Translations under genes and position numbers: made by a program
Part shown: positions 58,125 to 64,000 of the stretch, piece by piece
How the letters are laid out: each line of letters begins with the position of its first letter
Numbering within the stretch: the stretch's first letter is position 1
Notes under the pieces: model-generated
What the model was told of the DNA's origin: nothing
Database searches by the model: none
Seen by the model: the letters and a program-made list of their open reading frames with translations, nothing else
Source of the DNA: Chloroflexota bacterium
GTDB taxonomy: Bacteria; Chloroflexota; JAJPGV01
Reading direction: 5' to 3'
Assembly (NCBI GenBank): GCA_021325635.1
Contig: JAJPGV010000016.1
Span: 146,167-210,166, forward strand
DNA: 64,000 bases

Positions 58125-59507
58125 TTACCCTTCGACCAGTTGGCGCCAACGCCTGTAGAAGGCGCGCTCGTTGATCTCGCTGAACGTGCGCTGCTGCACG
58201 GCCATGCCTGGCCCCTTCCAATCGGGCGATGGCTCGGCCCGCATCGACATCTGGTAGTTCAGCCAGAGACGCTGGGCAACCGGGCCGCGAACGCCTTCCG
58301 TAATGGCAATCCAGTTCTGGATGTCGTCCTGCTCGTGCATCCCGGCGAGGCCGAAGGCGCGCTCGTAGCAGCGGCGGGACTCGGCCTTCCACGACTCCGG
58401 CGCCGCGGCGTCCAGCACCAGCCAGGACCAGGCTTCCATGCTGTCCGGTCCAAGCGGCTGCCATTGGCGGAGCGTGAGAAACGACGTGCCCACGCCATCC
58501 GAGGGGGCCTTCTCCTTTTCGTTCCACTCCGTTCCCAAGAACCCCACCGTGGAGACGCACAGGAAGCTCAGGTTGGGAAAGATGTTGCCCGAGTAGGAGG
58601 AGTGGCTGTTGGCGACGTCGACCTGCTCGGGGGAGAGCCGGCTGTCGACTTCCGCCCACAGCTCTTTCGGCAGACCCATGTAGGGCGGCGTATCGATCGT
58701 GCCCGGCGGGCAGTAGCGCATCTGGGCGCAGTGCCCCTCCGCGGTGTGCAGAACGTATCCCTCGCGACGGCCTCGGGAAGCGTCGAGGCCCAGCGCGGTG
58801 CCGTAGCCGTGCGTAATAGGCAGATGCGAGCCGTCGCCCGAAAAATTGGCGGCGCCCAGCTTCCAGTTGGCGTTGACCCGCCAGCGCATGGGCGCGGTGA
58901 CCTCCATCGACGCGGTGCGGCCGAACAGGATGTCCAGCATCCACTTCACTTCGCCCAGGTACTCGTCGAGCGACGGCGCGTCGGGACTCCAGCTGGCAAA
59001 GATGAGGCCGTGGCAGCTGTCTACCTTGGGGGCCGCATACAGCCCCAACGAACTCTTGTCGAGCTTGCCGGCATAAGCCTCGAGGAAGGGCACGCCGGTG
59101 AGGTCCCCGCAGTTGCTGTACGTCCAGCCGTGATAGCCGCAGCGGAAATGGCTCGCGTTGCCGGCATCCTCGGCGCACAGCTTCCGCCCTCGGTGGCGGC
59201 AGACGTTGAGCAGCACTCGCGGCCGGCCGTCGGAGCCGCGGACGGCAATCACCGGGTCCGCGCCCATCGAGCGCGTTACGTAGTCGCCAGGGCGGGGGAT
59301 CTCGGACTCGTGGGCCACGAATAGCCAGCTGCGGCCGAAGATCCGCTCCGATTCCAGCTCATGGATGTTGAGATCGTTGAAAATGCGGGCGCTCACCAGC
59401 CCATCAGAGTCGTCGACCAGCGTGCTGGAGGCAGCGCCGTTCGAACCAGGGATCTGCATGCACCAAGTATGGTCCACGTCGCCGGGTTTGGATGCGCGGC
59501 TGGCCAT
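58125..59507 (-). CDS. Rieske-type oxygenase, biphenyl/benzoate-type alpha subunit
   Basis: The protein has 460 residues (start 59507, or an ATG at 59459 giving 444). Rieske ligands are NVCRHRG and RCGYHGW. The mononuclear iron site is WKLGAANFSGDGSHLPITHG (Asp-x2-His-x4-His). It resembles the large-subunit type that normally pairs with a beta subunit; no beta-subunit gene is visible. It converges on the repeat array and is divergent from a binding-protein gene. Confidence 0.85.
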   Translation of the reverse strand: MASRASKPGDVDHTWCMQIPGSNGAASSTLVDDSDGLVSARIFNDLNIHELESERIFGRSWLFVAHESEIPRPGDYVTRSMGADPVIAVRGSDGRPRVLLNVCRHRGRKLCAEDAGNASHFRCGYHGWTYSNCGDLTGVPFLEAYAGKLDKSSLGLYAAPKVDSCHGLIFASWSPDAPSLDEYLGEVKWMLDILFGRTASMEVTAPMRWRVNANWKLGAANFSGDGSHLPITHGYGTALGLDASRGRREGYVLHTAEGHCAQMRYCPPGTIDTPPYMGLPKELWAEVDSRLSPEQVDVANSHSSYSGNIFPNLSFLCVSTVGFLGTEWNEKEKAPSDGVGTSFLTLRQWQPLGPDSMEAWSWLVLDAAAPESWKAESRRCYERAFGLAGMHEQDDIQNWIAITEGVRGPVAQRLWLNYQMSMRAEPSPDWKGPGMAVQQRTFSEINERAFYRRWRQLVEG

Positions 59508-59555
59508 ATGCGAGAATCGCGCGCAAACTGAACCAGTACCAAGAAGGAGAGCAAG

Positions 59556-60716
59556 ATGCAGTTGAGCAAGAGCGGACTTCCAGCGGTCTGCCTTTTCCTG
59601 GCGACTGCCGTCGCGGCGTGCGGCGGAAGCTCAGCGAACCCATCGGGCGCCGCCACTTCCTCCAGCCCCGCGCCGGCGTCGGCCTCGGCCAGCCCATCGG
59701 CGGCCGCGCCGAGTGCATCGGCAAAACCGGCCGGCAGCACTCAGGCGAGCGCTGCGGCGGTTTCGGCCAGCGCCAAGCCGGCGGCCAGCGCCTCCGCCGC
59801 CGCGGGCGGTGCGACCAAGCTGGAGATGAGCTACAGCGAGATCTACGAAGGGCAGATCCCCGTGTGGGTGGCGTATGAGGCGGGCCTCTTCAAGCACAAC
59901 GGCCTCGACGTGAACATGACCTACATCGCCAGCGCGCAAGCCATCTCAGCCCTGGTGGCCGGCCAGACGCAAATCGCCCAGGGGGGAGGCTCCGAGGCCC
60001 TCAGCGCAGCCAGCGGCGGCGCGCCGCTGACCGTGATTGGCAACGTCGTGCCGGTGTACCCATACATTCTCGAAGTGACCTCTGACATCAAGACCATCAG
60101 CGACCTGAAGGGGAAGAAGGTCGGGGTCAGCAACATTGGGTCGGCGTCCGACATCGCCACGCGAGTTGCCCTGAACAAGGTCGGACTGGTGCCGGATAAG
60201 GACGTGTCGATCATCACGGTCGGCTCTTCGGTGAACCGGACGGCGGCGCTGCAGAGCGGCGCCATCCAAGGGGGGCTGGCGCAGCCGCCGGACACGTACA
60301 TCCTGGAAGCGCAAGGGCTGCACCCCCTCATCGACATGACGCAGCTCAAGGCCCCGACGGTCAACAACGGTATCGTGGCCAAGGCCGACTGGATCAAGGC
60401 CAACCACGACACCACGCAGAAGTACGTGGATTCGGTGGTCCAGGGAATCGCGAAGATGAAGGCCGATCACGCCTTTGCCGCCAACGTCCTGAAGCAGTAC
60501 ATGAAGCTGGACGACCTGTCCGTGGCCACGAAGACGGTGGACTGGGCATCGGCCAACCTCTTCCCCAACGTTCCCACAACCAAGCCCGACGACTTCCTCG
60601 ACGCCGTGACCGTGCTGAGCGAAAAGAACGACAAGGTCAAGAGCTTCGACCTGGCCAAGCTCATCGATAACTCCTTCGTCGACAACGCCGCCAGCCGAGG
60701 ACTCGCCGCTAAGTAA
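59556..60716 (+). CDS. NMT1/SsuA-like substrate-binding lipoprotein
   Basis: The protein has 386 residues from the ATG at 59556 (AGAAGGAGAGCAAG upstream). A signal peptide with lipobox AVAACGG is followed by a 60-residue Ala/Ser/Pro linker. The binding domain has VWVAYEAGLFKHNGLDVNMTYI, ALVAGQTQIAQGGGSEAL and DLKGKKVGVSNIGSASDIATRVAL. It is of the same class as the proteins at 53917 and 4715. No transporter partner is adjacent; it is divergent from the Rieske gene. Confidence 0.87.
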   Translation: MQLSKSGLPAVCLFLATAVAACGGSSANPSGAATSSSPAPASASASPSAAAPSASAKPAGSTQASAAAVSASAKPAASASAAAGGATKLEMSYSEIYEGQIPVWVAYEAGLFKHNGLDVNMTYIASAQAISALVAGQTQIAQGGGSEALSAASGGAPLTVIGNVVPVYPYILEVTSDIKTISDLKGKKVGVSNIGSASDIATRVALNKVGLVPDKDVSIITVGSSVNRTAALQSGAIQGGLAQPPDTYILEAQGLHPLIDMTQLKAPTVNNGIVAKADWIKANHDTTQKYVDSVVQGIAKMKADHAFAANVLKQYMKLDDLSVATKTVDWASANLFPNVPTTKPDDFLDAVTVLSEKNDKVKSFDLAKLIDNSFVDNAASRGLAAK

Positions 60717-60738
60717 CGCCAAGCTCACGTTGCGTCCA

Positions 60739-60773
60739 GCGCAGCCCGTCCCTATGTCCGCGACGGGCTGCGC
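60739..60773. terminator. Perfect 12-bp hairpin between convergent binding-protein genes
   Basis: GCGCAGCCCGTC (60739-60750) pairs perfectly with GACGGGCTGCGC (60762-60773). There is no clear T-run, but the position 23 bp after one stop and 39 bp after the other suggests a bidirectional terminator. Confidence 0.65.
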
Positions 60774-60811
60774 TCCGCGGCGCGCCCCCAGCCACCCAGG
60801 CAAAGCTCAGG

Positions 60812-61720
60812 CTATCCGCGGCGTTTCTTCAGGGCTTCGCGGGCGAAGCTGAAATCCCACATCGCCAGCGTGTTGTAGTCATGCAGCTCGGGCGCCACGT
60901 GGAGGAGCATGCGCCTGGTATTGCCGATAGCCTCGGGCGTGGGCAGCGGCGCATCCGCAAGCTCGGCGCGCAAGCCATCGTACAGGCGCTCGAGACGCTC
61001 CTCGCTGGACAGATCGAGCTGCTGCGACACCAGCTCGCGAGCTTCTCCGCGCATCACCTTCAGGACGGCGCCGCGGTCCGTATGGAATAGGCGCGACGCG
61101 TCGAAGGCGGCATCGATCAGCTTCTGGAGGTCCTCGCGGTGGCGCGCGAGCGTTTGCTCCGATGTAACCAGCGTGACGTTGCCAACGTAGCCGTAGGCGG
61201 GCAGCGGGATCTCGTGCAGACCGGCTGCCAGAGCCGGATCGACGTACAGGACGCTGACGAAGCACGCCTGGCAGGTGCCGTCGGCGACCTTCTTCCAGTG
61301 GCCCCAACGGCCGGTCTCCTTCTCCGGGTAAACGAGCTGCTCGACCTGGCCGGCCAGGCCGTTGTCCTGCAGCCACATCCTCGGCAGGTGCTCCTGGGGG
61401 CCAAGGCCGCGCACCGCCAGGCGCTTGCCGCGCAGGTCGTCGATAGTGCGCACGCTGTCGTCGGCCAGCAGCCGGTCCGGCCAGGCGTCGGCGACCCCAC
61501 CGATAGCTATCCACGGAGCGCCCTGGGCGGCCTGGACTTGCAGTCCCCAGTAGTTCTCCGCGAGGATGTCGACGGTGCCCGCCGCGAGCTCGTCCTCCCA
61601 GTGCTCGCGCGTGAATCCTCCCCGGGCCACTTCCACGTCGAGCCCATGCTGTCGCGCGCACTGCCGCAGCACGTGCAGGTAGGGCGTGCGATCGACGTCG
61701 CGATAGAAGAGCCTGATCAC
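60812..61720 (-). CDS. NMT1-like binding-domain protein without signal peptide
   Basis: The protein has 302 residues from a GTG at 61720. It starts directly with the fold (MIRLFYRDVDRTPYLHVLRQCARQHGLDVEVARGGF) and continues with AAGTVDILAENYWGLQVQAAQG, DDLRGKRLAVRGLGPQEHLPRMWL and PLPAYGYVGNVTLVTSEQ. No signal peptide or lipobox is visible, so it is probably cytoplasmic. It may bind or transform a small ligand, as in the dihydroxyphthalate-decarboxylase-like relatives of the fold. It is divergent from hyuA. Confidence 0.68.
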   Translation of the reverse strand: MIRLFYRDVDRTPYLHVLRQCARQHGLDVEVARGGFTREHWEDELAAGTVDILAENYWGLQVQAAQGAPWIAIGGVADAWPDRLLADDSVRTIDDLRGKRLAVRGLGPQEHLPRMWLQDNGLAGQVEQLVYPEKETGRWGHWKKVADGTCQACFVSVLYVDPALAAGLHEIPLPAYGYVGNVTLVTSEQTLARHREDLQKLIDAAFDASRLFHTDRGAVLKVMRGEARELVSQQLDLSSEERLERLYDGLRAELADAPLPTPEAIGNTRRMLLHVAPELHDYNTLAMWDFSFAREALKKRRG

Positions 61721-61855
61721 TGCCGGCGGCGATAGTAGCAGAGGCGAAGGTTGGCGAGCTCGGCCTACCCAGGGTCGCGAAGCGGGTTCAGGTTAGGGGT
61801 AACCTAGTAGCACTTCGAGAGGGCTCTCGGAGAAGCTGCAAGGAGTACGTCGCGG

Positions 61856-63958
61856 TTGTACGTCATTGGCACTGACATTGGGGGGACTTTTACCGATTGC
61901 GCCGTAGTGGACGAAGGAGGCGCGATAGCCACGTTCTCGAAATCGCCCTCCACGCCGCACGACCCGGCGTTGGGCGTGATGAACGTCCTGGAGGTCGTGG
62001 CGGCAGACCTGGGGCTGAGCCGTCAGGAGCTGCTGACCGATACGGCGCTGTTCATCCACGGCACCACCATCGCCACCAACGCCATGATCGAGCGCAAGGG
62101 CGTGAGCACCGGCCTCATCACCTCCAAGGGACATGAGGACACCATCGAGATTGGACGGGTGGCCCACAAGGTGGCGGGGCTGTCGGAAGAGGACATCATC
62201 CACGAGTCCAAGCTGCACAAGCCGGAGCCACCGGTCATCACCCGTCGAAACGTCGTCGGGGTAGCGGAGCGGCTCGACCCGCGGGGGCAAGTCGTCATTC
62301 CCCTGAATGAGCAACAGGTGCTGGCCGCGGCCGAGGAGCTTGCCGGGCGCGGCGTGCAGGCCGTTGCCGTGTGTCTGCTGTATTCCTATCTCAATAGCGG
62401 TCACGAGCAGCGAACGGCCGAGCTGATCTCGCAGCGCTTCCCTGAGCTGTTCCTGGCCACGTCCAACCAGATCGCGCCACTGATGGGCGAATACGAGCGG
62501 GCCATCACGACGGTGCTCACCTGCTACCTGGGGCCCAAGGTGGCCGCGTACGTGGAACGGCTGGAAGAAGCGCTGAAAGCCGAAGGCTTCGGGCGGAGGC
62601 TGCTGCTGATGCACGCCGGCGGCGGCGTCACGACGCCGGTGGAGACGAAGAAGAAGCCGCTGCTGCTGCTCGACTCCGGGCCCGTCGGCGGATCGCTGGG
62701 ATCGCGCTTCTTCGGCGGCGCCTACGGCGAGCCGAACGTCATCTGCACCGACATGGGCGGCACGTCGTTCGACGTGAGCATCATCATCGACGGCCAGTTC
62801 CATAAGGCCGACGAAGCGGTCATCGATCAGTACCGGGTGCTGCAGCCGAAGGTGGAGATCGCCACGATCGGGTCCGGCGGCGGCAGCATCGTGTGGCTCG
62901 ACGAAGACGGCGTGTTGCACGTAGGGCCGGAGAGCGCGGGAGCGGTCCCAGGCCCGGCCTGTTACGCTGCCGGCGGCACGCGGCCAACGGTGACCGACGC
63001 TGACGTCATGCTCGGCTACCTCAACCCGGACTACTTCCTGGGCGGGCGTGTGAAGCTGAACGCCGGCCGCGCCCGTGAGGCCTTCCGGCCCATCGCCGAG
63101 GCCATGAACGTGACCGTGGAGCAGGCCGCGTTGGGGGCCACGCGGGTTGTCAACGCGCAGATGGCCGACGCCATCCGCAGGGACACCATCGAGAAGGGGC
63201 TGGACCCGCGACAGTTCGTCGTCTTCTCCTATGGCGGCGCCGGCTCGGCGCACGCGGCCTTCTTCGGACGGGACTTGCACGTGAAGTCGGTCTACATCCC
63301 AAGGCAGGCGACGGTGTTCTCGGCGCTGGGCATGGTAACGGCCGACGTGGTGAACTCAGCCGAGCGTTCCGTTTCGGCCTGGCTGCCGTTGAACGAGCAG
63401 AGCCTCGCCAGCTTGAACGCAGTGCTGGCCGACCTCGAGGCGCAGGTCACGAGCCAGTTCGCCTCGGCCAAGATCGATGCCAAGGACGTAGCCATCAGCC
63501 GCCAGCTGTTCATGAAGTACGGGCTGCAAGTCCACCGCCTGGCGGTGAACGTGAGCTCCTCCACGTTGCGGCCGGAAGACCAGGAGGCGATCCGGCGCGA
63601 TTTCCAGGCGGAGTACGAACGGCTGTATGGCCGCGGCGCCGGCTACGAGCGCGCCGGCGTCGAGATCGTCAAGTGCAGCGTGTCGGGTTCTTGCGCCATC
63701 TCCACCCCCAGGATCGGCGATGAGGCGGAGGCCGCGGGCGCGGACTGCTCGCCGGCGGTCAAGGGAGAGCGCCCGGCGGTGTTCGAAGCAGGTAAGGGCG
63801 CGGTACCAACCAAGGTGCTGGACGGGGGCAAGCTGCAGTGCGGCAACGTCGTCAGCGGGCCGGCCATCATCGAACGGCCTGGAGACACGGTCGTCGTGCC
63901 GCCGGGCGTCAGCGCGTACGTCGATCGCTATCTGAACATCCGCATCGACCTGGGTTAG
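61856..63958 (+). CDS. hyuA: Hydantoinase/oxoprolinase A-type subunit (HyuA)
   Basis: The protein has 700 residues from a TTG at 61856, with CAAGGAG ten bases upstream. YVIGTDIGGTFTDCAVVDEGG is the ATP-binding start of the HyuA/AcxA family; HGTTIATNAMIERKG, LLLDSGPVGGSLGSRFF and TDMGGTSFDVSII follow. The C-terminal domain is complete. HyuA works with HyuB in ATP-dependent hydrolysis of hydantoins or 5-oxoproline, or carboxylation of ketones. hyuB begins 17 bp downstream. Confidence 0.92.
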   Translation: MYVIGTDIGGTFTDCAVVDEGGAIATFSKSPSTPHDPALGVMNVLEVVAADLGLSRQELLTDTALFIHGTTIATNAMIERKGVSTGLITSKGHEDTIEIGRVAHKVAGLSEEDIIHESKLHKPEPPVITRRNVVGVAERLDPRGQVVIPLNEQQVLAAAEELAGRGVQAVAVCLLYSYLNSGHEQRTAELISQRFPELFLATSNQIAPLMGEYERAITTVLTCYLGPKVAAYVERLEEALKAEGFGRRLLLMHAGGGVTTPVETKKKPLLLLDSGPVGGSLGSRFFGGAYGEPNVICTDMGGTSFDVSIIIDGQFHKADEAVIDQYRVLQPKVEIATIGSGGGSIVWLDEDGVLHVGPESAGAVPGPACYAAGGTRPTVTDADVMLGYLNPDYFLGGRVKLNAGRAREAFRPIAEAMNVTVEQAALGATRVVNAQMADAIRRDTIEKGLDPRQFVVFSYGGAGSAHAAFFGRDLHVKSVYIPRQATVFSALGMVTADVVNSAERSVSAWLPLNEQSLASLNAVLADLEAQVTSQFASAKIDAKDVAISRQLFMKYGLQVHRLAVNVSSSTLRPEDQEAIRRDFQAEYERLYGRGAGYERAGVEIVKCSVSGSCAISTPRIGDEAEAAGADCSPAVKGERPAVFEAGKGAVPTKVLDGGKLQCGNVVSGPAIIERPGDTVVVPPGVSAYVDRYLNIRIDLG

Positions 63959-63975
63959 GGAGAAAGGCAAAGCCA

Positions 63976-64000
63976 ATGGACCCAATTACGTTCGAGATCC
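63976..64000 (+). CDS. hyuB: Start of hydantoinase B-type subunit (HyuB), partial
   Basis: An ATG at 63976, preceded by GGGAGAAAGG, begins MDPITFEI, the usual N-terminus of HyuB proteins. The window ends after eight codons. Assignment rests on this motif and on the position after hyuA. Confidence 0.65.

Noticed and set aside
1..64000. tRNA, rRNA, insertion sequences or phage genes
   Set aside because: No tRNA-like cloverleaf, rRNA segment, transposase or phage protein was recognised on either strand.

Overview
The window is high-GC bacterial DNA with densely packed genes, many GTG/TTG starts and stop/start overlaps. Lipoproteins carrying Ala/Ser/Pro-rich linkers, several NMT1-type binding proteins without transporter partners, M24 peptidases, Rieske oxygenases and aerobic-type NiFe hydrogenases suggest an uncultured, probably soil, Chloroflexota-like organism. 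This placement is an inference from gene content, because no rRNA, tRNA or marker gene is present.

Layout. (1) 1-9206 is a catabolic block: EutA-like reactivase (partial), M24 peptidase, bicupin, orphan ParB-like protein, NMT1-like binding protein, crotonase, fumarylacetoacetase-family protein and a Rieske oxygenase. (2) 9226-52480 is a stress, dormancy and hydrogen-metabolism island. It holds a USP-HEAT/GNAT/GH130 operon, a DksA-like protein, a complete NAD-linked hydrogenase operon (fused HoxEF, HoxU, HoxY, HoxH, protease) ending in a kinase-like ATPase, an ABC efflux system with its GbsR-like regulator, a KdpE-like response regulator, USPs, a membrane-bound group 1-type hydrogenase (small, large, cytochrome b, protease, HypA), HypC with a DUF6390-like protein and a nickel/peptide-type importer, three FMN-split-barrel proteins, phosphofructokinase, BON proteins, a GNAT/acyl-CoA synthetase, Hsp20, DUF2267, a short ribosome-hibernation factor, several small proteins of unknown function and a PAS-PAS histidine kinase. 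(3) 52671-64000 is a second catabolic block: another M24 peptidase, two Rieske oxygenases, an aldo/keto reductase, three binding proteins and HyuA with the start of HyuB.

The main discovery is regulatory. About twenty promoters between 11.96 and 50.65 kb carry tandem direct repeats of a GTTYAY-like hexamer (commonest forms GTTTAT, GTTCAC, GTTTAC) repeated at exactly 11 bp, two to four copies each, oriented with the gene and usually ending 40-80 bp before the start codon. Divergent gene pairs have one array per strand. The KdpE-like response regulator at 25019-25735 has such an array in front of its own gene. An 11-bp period and a TTTAT/TTTAC core are what an OmpR/KdpE-type protein would bind. 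The genes behind the arrays resemble, by function, the mycobacterial DosR dormancy regulon (USPs, Hsp20, phosphofructokinase, hibernation factor, kinase-like protein), with hydrogenase genes added. The arrays also help choose several start codons.

Other points of interest are a candidate structured RNA at about 40150-40410, a 104-bp tandem duplication before the membrane hydrogenase, a 131-bp repeat array at 57.6-58.1 kb, a heptamer repeat inside the signal peptide of the putative nickel-binding lipoprotein, and an Asn in place of a proximal-cluster Cys in the hydrogenase small subunit.
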